A DNA stretch of 64,000 nucleotides, from assembly GCA_964057225.1 (NCBI GenBank), contig OZ059894.1, positions 21,854,476 through 21,918,475 on the forward strand, written 5' to 3'. Positions 36,728-49,900 of the stretch are shown here, in pieces (the first letter of the stretch is position 1; each line of letters begins with the position of its first letter). The DNA comes from Auanema rhodensis. Its lineage: Eukaryota > Nematoda > Chromadorea > Rhabditida > Rhabditidae. The position numbers were made by a program, and so were the translations under genes. The notes below the pieces were generated by a model. That model was not told where the DNA came from. It searched no databases and saw only the letters and a program-made list of their open reading frames with translations.

Positions 36728-38833
36728 GGATTTTTAAGCTGCGTCGATCTGTGTTATCAGATTTGCGCTAGCTTAAAAATGCACCGAGATATCAACTGAT
36801 ATAAGTTCACACTTATATCCTCGATTTTCACCCTGAAGAATTAATTTTTTCGTTGAATAACATTGTCCATCGTCTTTGCTTTAAAAAAAGGAATCTAAAA
36901 ACATCTACTTTTTGCTAAATTATTTTGAAATTTTTCGAAAAAATTTTTGTCAAAATGTTTTTGGAAGCAATGTTGAGTGTACATGGAAACTCAACATACA
37001 CTAATGCATCATTTTTCAAACAATCATAACTAATTTTTGTATCAAGCGTTTCTCAATGTAGTATAGTGCATTCGATGCGGATTTTTAAGCTGCGTCGATC
37101 TGTGTTATCAGATTTGCGCTAGCTTAAAAATGCACCGAGATATCAACTGATATAAGTTCACACTTATATCCTCGATTTTCACCCTGAAGAATTAATTTTT
37201 TCGTTGAATAACATTGTCCATCGTCTTTGCTTTAAAAAAAGGAATCTAAAAACATCTACTTTTTGCTAAATTATTTTGAAATTTTTCGAAAAAATTTTTG
37301 TCAAAATGTTTTTGGAAGCAATGTTGAGTGTACATGGAAACTCAACATACACTAATGCATCATTTTTCAAACGATCATAACTAATTTTTGTATTAAGCGT
37401 TTCTCAATGTAGTATAGTGCATTCGATGCGGAATATTAAGCTGCGTCGATCTGTGTTATCAGATTTGCGCTAACTTAAAAATGCACCGAGACATCAACTG
37501 ATATAAGTTCACACTTATATCCTCGATTTTCACCCTGAAGAATTAATTTTTTCGTTGAATAACATTGTCCATCGTCTTTGATTTAAAAAAAGGAATCTAA
37601 AAACATCTACTTTTTGCTAAATTATTTTGAAATTTTTCGAAAAAATTTTTGTCAAAATGTTTTTGGAAGCAATGTTGAGTGTACATGGAAACTCAACATA
37701 CACTAATGCATCATTTTTCAAACGATCATAACTAATTTTTGTATCAAGCGTTTCTCGATGTAGTATAGTGCATTCGATGCGGATTTTTAAGCTGCGTCGA
37801 TCTGTGTTATCAGATTTGCGCTAGCTTAAAAATGCACCGAGATATCAACTGATATAAGTTCACACTTATATCCTCGATTTTCACCCTGAAGAATTAATTT
37901 TTTCGTTGAATAACATTGTCCATCGTCTTTGCTTTAAAAAAAGGAATCTAAAAACATCTACTTTTTGCTAAATTATTTTGAAATTTTTCGAAAAAATTTT
38001 TGTCAAAATGTTTTTGGAAGCAATGTTGAGTGTACATGGAAACTCAACATACACTAATGCATCATTTTTCAAACAATCATAACTAATTTTTGTATCAAGC
38101 GTTTCTCAATGTAGTATAGTGCATTCGATGCGGATTTTTAAGCTGCGTCGATCTGTGTTATCAGATTTGCGCTAGCTTAAAAATGCACCGAGATATCAAC
38201 TGATATAAGTTCACACTTATATCCTCGATTTTCACCCTGAAGAATTAATTTTTTCGTTGAATAACATTGTCCATCGTCTTTGCTTTAAAAAAAGGAATCT
38301 AAAAACATCTACTTTTTGCTAAATTATTTTGAAATTTTTCGAAAAAATTTTTGTCAAAATGTTTTTGGAAGCAATGTTGAGTGTACATGGAAACTCAACA
38401 TACACTAATGCATCATTTTTCAAACGATCATAACTAATTTTTGTATTAAGCGTTTCTCAATGTAGTATAGTGCATTCGATGCGGAATATTAAGCTGCGTC
38501 GATCTGTGTTATCAGATTTGCGCTAACTTAAAAATGCACCGAGACATCAACTGATATAAGTTCACACTTATATCCTCGATTTTCACCCTGAAGAATTAAT
38601 TTTTTCGTTGAATAACATTGTCCATCGTCTTTGATTTAAAAAAAGGAATCTAAAAACATCTACTTTTTGCTAAATTATTTTGAAATTTTTCGAAAAAATT
38701 TTTGTCAAAATGTTTTTGGAAGCAATGTTGAGTGTACATGGAAACTCAACATACACTAATGCATCATTTTTCAAACGATCATAACTAATTTTTGTATCAA
38801 GCGTTTCTCGATGTAGTATAGTGCATTCGATGC
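36728..38833. repeat. 3-mer HOR, two copies (1053 bp)
   Basis: Units lie at 36728-37780 and 37781-38833. Order: CTTTAAA with CAAACAATC; CTTTAAA with CAAACGATC and ATTAAG; then a monomer starting GGAATATTAAGC (37430 and 38483) with GCTAAC/GACATC, ATTTAAA and CTCGATG. GGAATATT alters the left arm of inverted repeat A and is private to this pair. A seventh monomer of the first type follows at 38834, with GTAGTAAAG. Confidence 0.88.
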
Positions 38834-41800
38834 GGATTTTTAAGCTGCGTCGATCTGTGTTATCAGATTTGCGCTAGCTTAAAAATGCACCGAGATATCA
38901 ACTGATATAAGTTCACACTTATATCCTCGATTTTCACCCTGAAGAATTAATTTTTTCGTTGAATAACATTGTCCATCGTCTTTGCTTTAAAAAAAGGAAT
39001 CTAAAAACATCTACTTTTTGCTAAATTATTTTGAAATTTTTCGAAAAAATTTTTGTCAAAATGTTTTTGGAAGCAATGTTGAGTGTACATGGAAACTCAA
39101 CATACACTAATGCATCATTTTTCAAACAATCATAACTAATTTTTGTATCAAGCGTTTCTCAATGTAGTAAAGTGCATTCGATGCGGATTTTTAAGCTGCG
39201 TCGATCTGTGTTATCAGATTTGCGCTAGCTTAAAAATGCACCGAGATATCAACTGATATAAGTTCACACTTATATCCTCGATTTTCACCCTGAAGAATTA
39301 ATTTTTTCGTTGAATAACATTGTCTATCGTCTTTGCCTTGAAAAATGGAATCTAAAAACATTTACTTTTTGCTAAATTATTTTGAAATTTTTCGAAAAAA
39401 TTTTTGTCAAAATGTTTTTGGAAGCAATGTTGAGTGTACATGGAAACTCAACATACACTAATGCATCATTTTTCAAACGATCATAACTAATTTTTGTATC
39501 AAGCGTTTCTCGATGTAGTATAGTGCATTCGATGCGGATTTTTAAGCTGCGTCGATCTGTGTTATCAGATTTGCGCTAGCTTAAAAATGCACCGAGATAT
39601 CAACTGATATAAGTTCACACTTATATCCTCGATTTTCACCCTGAAGAATTAATTTTTTCGTTGAATAACATTGTCCATCGTCTTTGCCTTGAAAAATGGA
39701 ATCTAAAAACATCTACTTTTTGCTAAATTATCTTGAAATTTTTCGAAAAAATTTTTGTCAAAATGTTTTTGGAAGCAATGTTGAGTGTACATGGAAACTC
39801 AACATACACTAATGCATCATTTTTCAAACGATCATAACTAATTTTTGTATTAAGCGTTTCTCAATGTAGTATAGTGCATTCGATGCGGATTTTTAAGCTG
39901 CGTCGATCTGTGTTATCAGATTTGCGCTAACTTAAAAATGCACCGAGACATCAACTGATATAAGTTCACACTTATATCCTCGATTTTCACCCTGAAGAAT
40001 TAATTTTTTCGTTGAATAACATTGTCCATCGTCTTTGATTTAAAAAAAGGAATCTAAAAACATCTACTTTTTGCTAAATTATTTTGAAATTTTTCGAAAA
40101 AATTTTTGTCAAAATGTTTTTGGAAGCAATGTTGAGTGTACATGGAAACTCAACATACACTAATGCATCATTTTTCAAACGATCATAACTAATTTTTGTA
40201 TTAAGCGTTTCTCAATGTAGTATAGTGCATTCGATGCGGATTTTTAAGCTGCGTCGATCTGTGTTATCAGATTTGCGCTAACTTAAAAATGCACCGAGAC
40301 ATCAACTGATATAAGTTCACACTTATATCCTCGATTTTCACCCTGAAGAATTAATTTTTTCGTTGAATAACATTGTCCATCGTCTTTGCTTTAAAAAAAG
40401 GAATCTAAAAACATCTACTTTTTGCTAAATTATTTTGAAATTTTTCGAAAAAATTTTTGTCAAAATGTTTTTGGAAGCAATGTTGAGTGTACATGGAAAC
40501 TCAACATACACTAATGCATCATTTTTCAAACGATCATAACTAATTTTTGTATCAAGCGTTTCTCAATGTAGTATAGTGCATTCGATGCGGATTTTTAAGC
40601 TGCGTCGATCTGTGTTATCAGATTTGCGCTAGCTTAAAAATGCACCGAGATATCAACTGATATAAGTTCACACTTATATCCTCGATTTTCACCCTGAAGA
40701 ATTAATTTTTTCGTTGAATAGCATTGTCCATCGTCTTTGCCTTGAAAAAAGAAATCTAAAAACATCTACTTTTTGCTAAATTATCTTGAAATTTTTCGAA
40801 AAAATTTTTGTCAAAATGTTTTTGGAAGCAATGTTGAGTGTACATGGAAACTCAACATACACTAATGCATCATTTTTCAAACGATCATAACTAATTTTTG
40901 TATCAAGCGTTTCTCGATGTAGTAAAGTGCATTCGATGCGGATTTTTAAGCTGCGTCGATCTGTGTTATCAGATTTGCGCTAGCTTAAAAATGCACCGAG
41001 ATATCAACTGATATAAGTTCACACTTATATCCTCGATTTTCACCCTGAAGAATTAATTTTTTCGTTGAATAACATTGTCCATCGTCTTTGCTTTAAAAAA
41101 AGGAATCTAAAAACATCTACTTTTTGCTAAATTATTTTGAAATTTTTCGAAAAAATTTTTGTCAAAATGTTTTTGGAAGCAATGTTGAGTGTACATGGAA
41201 ACTCAACATACACTAATGCATCATTTTTCAAACGATCATAACTAATTTTTGTATCAAGCGTTTCTCAATGTAGTATAGTGCATTCGATGCGGATTTTTAA
41301 GCTGCGTCGATCTGTGTTATCAGATTTGCGCTAGCTTAAAAATGCACCGAGATATCAACTGATATAAGTTCACACTTATATCCTCGATTTTCACCCTGAA
41401 GAATTAATTTTTTCGTTGAATAGCATTGTCCATCGTCTTTGCCTTGAAAAAAGAAATCTAAAAACATCTACTTTTTGCTAAATTATTTTGAAATTTTTCG
41501 AAAAAATTTTTGTCAAAATGTTTTTGGAAGCAATGTTGAGTGTACATGGAAACTCAACATACACTAATGCATCATTTTTCAAACGATCATAACTAATTTT
41601 TGTATCAAGCGTTTCTCGATGTAGTATAGTGCATTCGATGCGGATTTTTAAGCTGCGTCGATCTGTGTTATCAGATTTGCGCTAGCTTAAAAATGCACCG
41701 AGATATCAACTGATATAAGTTCACACTTATATCCTCGATTTTCACCCTGAAGAATTAATTTTTTCGTTGAATAACATTGTCCATCGTCTTTGCCTTGAAA

Positions 41801-44800
41801 AATGGAATCTAAAAACATCTACTTTTTGCTAAATTATCTTGAAATTTTTCGAAAAAATTTTTGTCAAAATGTTTTTGGAAGCAATGTTGAGTGTACATGG
41901 AAACTCAACATAAACTAATGCATCATTTTTCAAACGATCATAACTAATTTTTGTATTAAGCGTTTCTCAATGTAGTATAGTGCATTCGATGCGGATTTTT
42001 AAGCTGCGTCGATCTGTGTTATCAGATTTGCGCTAACTTAAAAATGCACCGAGACATCAACTGATATAAGTTCACACTTATATCCTCGATTTTCACCCTG
42101 AAGAATTAATTTTTTCGTTGAATAGCATTGTCCATCGTCTTTGCCTTGAAAAAAGAAATCTAAAAACATCTACTTTTTGCTAAATTATTTTGAAATTTTT
42201 CGAAAAAATTTTTGTCAAAATGTTTTTGGAAGCAATGTTGAGTGTACATGGAAACTCAACATACACTAATGCATCATTTTTCAAACGATCATAACTAATT
42301 TGTGTATTAAGCGTTTCTCAATGTAGTATAGTGCATTCGATGCGGATTTTTAAGCTGCGTCGATCTGTGTTATCAGATTTGCGCTAGCTTAAAAATGCAC
42401 CGAGATATCAACTGATATAAGTTCACACTTATATCCTCGATTTTCACCCTGAAGAATTAATTTTTTCGTTGAATAACATTGTCTATCGTCTTTGCCTTGA
42501 AAAATGGAATCTAAAAACATCTACTTTTTGCTAAATTATTTTGAAATTTTTCGAAAAAATTTTTGTCAAAATGTTTTTGGAAGCAATGTTGAGTGTACAT
42601 GGAAACTCAACATACACTAATGCATCATTTTTGAAACGATCATAACTAATTTTTGTATTAAGCGTTTCTCAATGTAGTATAGTGCATTCGATGCGGATTT
42701 TTAAGCTGCGTCGATCTGTGTTATCAGATTTGCGCTAACTTAAAAATGCACCGAGACATCAACTGATATAAGTTCACACTTATATCCTCGATTTTCACCC
42801 TGAAGAATTAATTTTTTCGTTGAATAACATTGTCCATCGTCTTTGCTTTAAAAAAAGGAATCTAAAAACATCTACTTTTTGCTAAATTATTTTGAAATTT
42901 TTCGAAAAAATTTTTGTCAAAATGTTTTTGGAAGCAATGTTGAGTGTACATGGAAACTCAACATACACTAATGCATCATTTTTCAAACGATCATAACTAA
43001 TTTTTGTATCAAGCGTTTCTCAATGTAGTATAGTGCATTCGATGCGGATTTTTAAGCTGCGTCGATCTGTGTTATCAGATTTGCGCTAGCTTAAAAATGC
43101 ACCGAGATATCAACTGATATAAGTTCACACTTATATCCTCGATTTTCACCCTGAAGAATTAATTTTTTCGTTGAATAGCATTGTCCATCGTCTTTGCCTT
43201 GAAAAAAGAAATCTAAAAACATCTACTTTTTGCTAAATTATCTTGAAATTTTTCGAAAAAATTTTTGTCAAAATGTTTTTGGAAGCAATGTTGAGTGTAC
43301 ATGGAAACTCAACATACACTAATGCATCATTTTTCAAACGATCATAACTAATTTTTGTATCAAGCGTTTCTCGATGTAGTAAAGTGCATTCGATGCGGAT
43401 TTTTAAGCTGCGTCGATCTGTGTTATCAGATTTGCGCTAGCTTAAAAATGCACCGAGATATCAACTGATATAAGTTCACACTTATATCCTCGATTTTCAC
43501 CCTGAAGAATTAATTTTTTCGTTGAATAACATTGTCTATCGTCTTTGCCTTGAAAAATGGAGTCTAAAAACATCTACTTTTTGCTAAATTATTTTGAAAT
43601 TTTTCGAAAAAATTTTTGTCAAAATGTTTTTGGAAGCAATGTTGAGTGTACATGGAAACTCAACATACACTAATGCATCATTTTTCAAACGATCATAACT
43701 AATTTTTGTATTAAGCGTTTCTCAATGTAGTATAGTGCATTCGATGCGGATTTTAAAGCTGCGTAGATCTGTGTTATCAGATTTGCGCTAACTTAAAAAT
43801 GCACCGAGACATCAACTGATATAAGTTCACACTTATATCCTCGATTTTCACCCTGAAGAATTAATTTTTTCGTTGAATAACATTGTCCATCGTCTTTGCT
43901 TTAAAAAAAGGAATCTAAAAACATCTACTTTTTGCTAAATTATTTTGAAATTTTTCGAAAAAATTTTTGTCAAAATGTTTTTGGAAGCAATGTTGAGTGT
44001 ACATGGAAACTCAACATACACTAATGCATCATTTTTCAAACGATCATAACTAATTTTTGTATCAAGCGTTTCTCGATGTAGTATAGTGCATTCGATGCGG
44101 ATTTTTAAGCTGCGTCGATCTGTGTTATCAGATTTGCGCTAGCTTAAAAATGCACCGAGATATCAACTGATATAAGTTCACACTTATATCCTCGATTTTC
44201 ACCCTGAAGAATTAATTTTTTCGTTGAATAACATTGTCCATCGTCTTTGCCTTGAAAAATGGAATCTAAAAACATCTACTTTTTGCTAAATTATCTTGAA
44301 ATTTTTCGAAAAAATTTTTGTCAAAATGTTTTTGGAAGCAATGTTGAGTGTACATGGAAACTCAACATACACTAATGCATCATTTTTCAAACGATCATAA
44401 CTAATTTTTGTATTAAGCGTTTCTCAATGTAGTATAGTGCATTCGATGCGGATTTTTAAGCTGCGTCGATCTGTGTTATCAGATTTGCGCTAACTTAAAA
44501 ATGCACCGAGACATCAACTGATATAAGTTCACACTTATATCCTCGATTTTCACCCTGAAGAATTAATTTTTTCGTTGAATAACATTTTCCATCGTCTTTG
44601 ATTTAAAAAAAGGAATCTAAAAACATCTACTTTTTGCTAAATTATTTTGAAATTTTTCGAAAAAATTTTTGTCAAAATGTTTTTGGAAGCAATGTTGAGT
44701 GTACATGGAAACTCAACATACACTAATGCATCATTTTTCGAACGATCATAACTAATTTTTGTATTAAGCGTTTCTCAATGTAGTAAAGTGCATTCGATGC

Positions 44801-45853
44801 GGATTTTTAAGCTGCGTCGATCTGTGTTATCAGATTTGCGCTAGCTTAAAAATGCACCGAGATATCAACTGATATAAGTTCACACTTATATCCTCGATTT
44901 TCACCCTGAAGAATTAATTTTTTCGTTGAATAACATTTTCCATCGTCTTTGATTTAAAAAAAGGAATCTAAAAACATCTACTTTTTGCTAAATTATTTTG
45001 AAATTTTTCGAAAAAATTTTTGTCAAAATGTTTTTGGAAGCAATGTTGAGTGTACATGGAAACTCAACATACACTAATGCATCATTTTTCAAACGATCAT
45101 AACTAATTTTTGTATTAAGCGTTTCTCAATGTAGTAAAGTGCATTCGATGCGGATTTTTAAGCTGCGTCGATCTGTGTTATCAGATTTGCGCTAGCTTAA
45201 AAATGCACCGAGATATCAACTGATATAAGTTCACACTTATATCCTCGATTTTCACCCTGAAGAATTAATTTTTTCGTTGAATAACATTGTCTATCGTCTT
45301 TGCCTTGAAAAATGGAATCTAAAAACATCTACTTTTTGCTAAATTATTTTGAAATTTTTCGAAAAAATTTTTGTCAAAATGTTTTTGGAAGCAATGTTGA
45401 GTGTACATGGAAACTCAACATACACTAATGCATCATTTTTCAAACGATCATAACTAATTTGTGTATTAAGCGTTTCTCAATGTAGTATAGTGCATTCGAT
45501 GCGGATTTTTAAGCTGCGTCGATCTGTGTTATCAGATTTGCGCTAGCTTAAAAATGCACCGAGATATCAACTGATATAAGTTCACACTTATATCCTCGAT
45601 TTTCACCCTGAAGAATTAATTTTTTCGTTGAATAACATTGTCCATCGTCTTTGCCTTAAGAAAAGGAATCTAAAAACATCTACTTTTTGCTAAATTATTT
45701 TGAAATTTTTCGAAAAAATTTTTGTCAAAATGTTTTTGGAAGCAATGTTGTGTGTACATGGAAACTCAACATACACTAATGCATCATTTTTCAAACGATC
45801 ATAACTAATTTTTGTATCAAGCGTTTCTCAATGTAGTATAGTGCATTCGATGC

Positions 45854-46555
45854 GGATTTTTAAGCTGCGTCGATCTGTGTTATCAGATTTGCGCTAGCTT
45901 AAAAATGCACCGAGATATCAACTGATATAAGTTCACACTTATATCCTCGATTTTCACCCTGAAGAATTAATTTTTTCGTTGAATAACATTGTCCATCGTC
46001 TTTGCCTTAAAAAAAGGAATCTAAAAACATCTACTTTTTGCTAAATTATTTTGAAATTTTTCGAAAAAATTTTTGTCAAAATGTTTTTGGAAGCAATGTT
46101 GAGTGTACATGGAAACTCAACATACACTAATGCATCATTTTTCAAACGATCATAACTAATTTTTGTATCAAGCGTTTCTTGATGTAGTATAGTGCATTCG
46201 ATGCGGATTTTTAAGCTGCGTCGATCTGTGTTATCAGATTTGCGCTAGCTTAAAAATGCACCGAGATATCAACTGATACAAGTTCACACTTATATCCTCG
46301 ATTTTCACCCTGAAGAATTAATTTTTTCGTTGAATAACATTGTCTATCGTCTTTGCCTTGAAAAATGGAATCTAAAAACATCTACTTTTTGCTAAATTAT
46401 TTTGAAATTTTTCGAAAAAATTTTTGTCAAAATGTTTTTGGAAGCAATGTTGAGTGTACATGGAAACTCAACATACACTAATGCATCATTTTTCAAACGA
46501 TCATAACTAATTTTTGTATCAAGCGTTTCTTGATGTAGTATAGTGCATTCGATGC
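45854..46555. repeat. Dimer core (CCTTAAA then GATAC), first occurrence
   Basis: The first member has GATAT, CCATCG, CCTTAAAAAAAGG and CTTGATG. The second has GATAC, CTATCG, CCTTGAAAAATGG and CTTGATG. The pair recurs at 47960, 49013, 49715, 51821, 52523, 53928, 57086, 58842, 61299 and 63405 (the last cut by the window end). From 52523 on, most first members gain AATCTGAAAAC and their second members gain an extra A (352 bp). Confidence 0.85.
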
Positions 46556-46906
46556 GGATTTTTAAGCTGCGTCGATCTGTGTTATCAGATTTGCGCTAGC
46601 TTAAAAATGCACCGAGATATCAACTGATATAAGTTCACACTTATATCCTCGATTTTCACCCTGAAGAATTAATTTTTTCGTTGAATAACATTGTCTATCG
46701 TCTTTGCCTTGAAAAATGGAATCTAAAAACATCTACTTTTTGCTAAATTATTTTGAAATTTTTCGAAAAAATTTTTGTCAAAATGTTTTTGGAAGCAATG
46801 TTGAGTGTACATGGAAACTCAACATACACTAATGCATCATTTTTCGAACGATCATAACTAATTTTTGTATTAAGCGTTTCTCAATGTAGTAAAGTGCATT
46901 CGATGC
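46556..46906. repeat. Chimeric monomer at the 6-mer duplication junction
   Basis: The first part (GCTAGC, GATATC, GATAT, CTATC, AAAAATGGA) matches the monomer at 48662. The end (TTTTTCGAACGATC, ATTAAG, GTAGTAAAG) matches the monomer at 44450. The switch lies between offsets about 165 and 289. Unequal crossover between those two positions would give exactly the observed 2106-bp duplication. Confidence 0.75.
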
Positions 46907-49900
46907 GGATTTTTAAGCTGCGTCGATCTGTGTTATCAGATTTGCGCTAGCTTAAAAATGCACCGAGATATCAACTGATATAAGTTCACACTTATATCCT
47001 CGATTTTCACCCTGAAGAATTAATTTTTTCGTTGAATAACATTTTCCATCGTCTTTGATTTAAAAAAAGGAATCTAAAAACATCTACTTTTTGCTAAATT
47101 ATTTTGAAATTTTTCGAAAAAATTTTTGTCAAAATGTTTTTGGAAGCAATGTTGAGTGTACATGGAAACTCAACATACACTAATGCATCATTTTTCAAAC
47201 GATCATAACTAATTTTTGTATTAAGCGTTTCTCAATGTAGTAAAGTGCATTCGATGCGGATTTTTAAGCTGCGTCGATCTGTGTTATCAGATTTGCGCTA
47301 GCTTAAAAATGCACCGAGATATCAACTGATATAAGTTCACACTTATATCCTCGATTTTCACCCTGAAGAATTAATTTTTTCGTTGAATAACATTGTCTAT
47401 CGTCTTTGCCTTGAAAAATGGAATCTAAAAACATCTACTTTTTGCTAAATTATTTTGAAATTTTTCGAAAAAATTTTTGTCAAAATGTTTTTGGAAGCAA
47501 TGTTGAGTGTACATGGAAACTCAACATACACTAATGCATCATTTTTCAAACGATCATAACTAATTTGTGTATTAAGCGTTTCTCAATGTAGTATAGTGCA
47601 TTCGATGCGGATTTTTAAGCTGCGTCGATCTGTGTTATCAGATTTGCGCTAGCTTAAAAATGCACCGAGATATCAACTGATATAAGTTCACACTTATATC
47701 CTCGATTTTCACCCTGAAGAATTAATTTTTTCGTTGAATAACATTGTCCATCGTCTTTGCCTTAAGAAAAGGAATCTAAAAACATCTACTTTTTGCTAAA
47801 TTATTTTGAAATTTTTCGAAAAAATTTTTGTCAAAATGTTTTTGGAAGCAATGTTGTGTGTACATGGAAACTCAACATACACTAATGCATCATTTTTCAA
47901 ACGATCATAACTAATTTTTGTATCAAGCGTTTCTCAATGTAGTATAGTGCATTCGATGCGGATTTTTAAGCTGCGTCGATCTGTGTTATCAGATTTGCGC
48001 TAGCTTAAAAATGCACCGAGATATCAACTGATATAAGTTCACACTTATATCCTCGATTTTCACCCTGAAGAATTAATTTTTTCGTTGAATAACATTGTCC
48101 ATCGTCTTTGCCTTAAAAAAAGGAATCTAAAAACATCTACTTTTTGCTAAATTATTTTGAAATTTTTCGAAAAAATTTTTGTCAAAATGTTTTTGGAAGC
48201 AATGTTGAGTGTACATGGAAACTCAACATACACTAATGCATCATTTTTCAAACGATCATAACTAATTTTTGTATCAAGCGTTTCTTGATGTAGTATAGTG
48301 CATTCGATGCGGATTTTTAAGCTGCGTCGATCTGTGTTATCAGATTTGCGCTAGCTTAAAAATGCACCGAGATATCAACTGATACAAGTTCACACTTATA
48401 TCCTCGATTTTCACCCTGAAGAATTAATTTTTTCGTTGAATAACATTGTCTATCGTCTTTGCCTTGAAAAATGGAATCTAAAAACATCTACTTTTTGCTA
48501 AATTATTTTGAAATTTTTCGAAAAAATTTTTGTCAAAATGTTTTTGGAAGCAATGTTGAGTGTACATGGAAACTCAACATACACTAATGCATCATTTTTC
48601 AAACGATCATAACTAATTTTTGTATCAAGCGTTTCTTGATGTAGTATAGTGCATTCGATGCGGATTTTTAAGCTGCGTCGATCTGTGTTATCAGATTTGC
48701 GCTAGCTTAAAAATGCACCGAGATATCAACTGATATAAGTTCACACTTATATCCTCGATTTTCACCCTGAAGAATTAATTTTTTCGTTGAATAACATTGT
48801 CTATCGTCTTTGCCTTGAAAAATGGAATCTAAAAACATCTACTTTTTGCTAAATTATTTTGAAATTTTTCGAAAAAATTTTTGTCAAAATGTTTTTGGAA
48901 GCAATGTTGAGTGTACATGGAAACTCAACATACACTAATGCATCATTTTTCAAACGATCATAACTAATTTTTGTATCAAGCGTTTCTCAATGTAGTATAG
49001 TGCATTCGATGCGGATTTTTAAGCTGCGTCGATCTGTGTTATCAGATTTGCGCTAGCTTAAAAATGCACCGAGATATCAACTGATATAAGTTCACACTTA
49101 TATCCTCGATTTTCACCCTGAAGAATTAATTTTTTCGTTGAATAACATTGTCCATCGTCTTTGCCTTAAAAAAAGGAATCTAAAAACATCTACTTTTTGC
49201 TAAATTATTTTGAAATTTTTCGAAAAAATTTTTGTCAAAATGTTTTTGGAAGCAATGTTGAGTGTACATGGAAACTCAACATACACTAATGCATCATTTT
49301 TCAAACGATCATAACTAATTTTTGTATCAAGCGTTTCTTGATGTAGTATAGTGCATTCGATGCGGATTTTTAAGCTGCGTCGATCTGTGTTATCAGATTT
49401 GCGCTAGCTTAAAAATGCACCGAGATATCAACTGATACAAGTTCACACTTATATCCTCGATTTTCACCCTGAAGAATTAATTTTTTCGTTGAATAACATT
49501 GTCTATCGTCTTTGCCTTGAAAAATGGAATCTAAAAACATCTACTTTTTGCTAAATTATTTTGAAATTTTTCGAAAAAATTTTTGTCAAAATGTTTTTGG
49601 AAGCAATGTTGAGTGTACATGGAAACTCAACATACACTAATGCATCATTTTTCAAACGATCATAACTAATTTTTGTATCAAGCGTTTCTTGATGTAGTAT
49701 AGTGCATTCGATGCGGATTTTTAAGCTGCGTCGATCTGTGTTATCAGATTTGCGCTAGCTTAAAAATGCACCGAGATATCAACTGATATAAGTTCACACT
49801 TATGTCCTCGATTTTCACCCTGAAGAATTAATTTTTTCGTTGAATAACATTGTCCATCGTCTTTGCCTTAAAAAAAGGAATCTAAAAACATCTACTTTTT

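Larger units (their letters stand above)
26900..44449. repeat. Domain D: CTTTAAA/ATTTAAA monomers, several HORs
   Basis: New slot states appear here: TTTGCTTTAAAAAAAGG, TTTGATTTAAAAAAAGG and GAAAAAAGAAATC, the last with AATAGCATTG. The GCTAAC plus GACATC haplotype is frequent. All monomers are 351 bp. Sub-blocks are alternating dimers (27251-29005), a 7-mer pair (30059-34972), a 3-mer pair (36728-38833) and a mixed stretch (38834-44449) in which a two-monomer piece at 40238-40939 recurs at 42695-43396. Private changes include CGTAGAATAAC in the first monomer (26900), TTGAGTAAC (29006) and CATAAACTAATG (41642). Confidence 0.82.
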
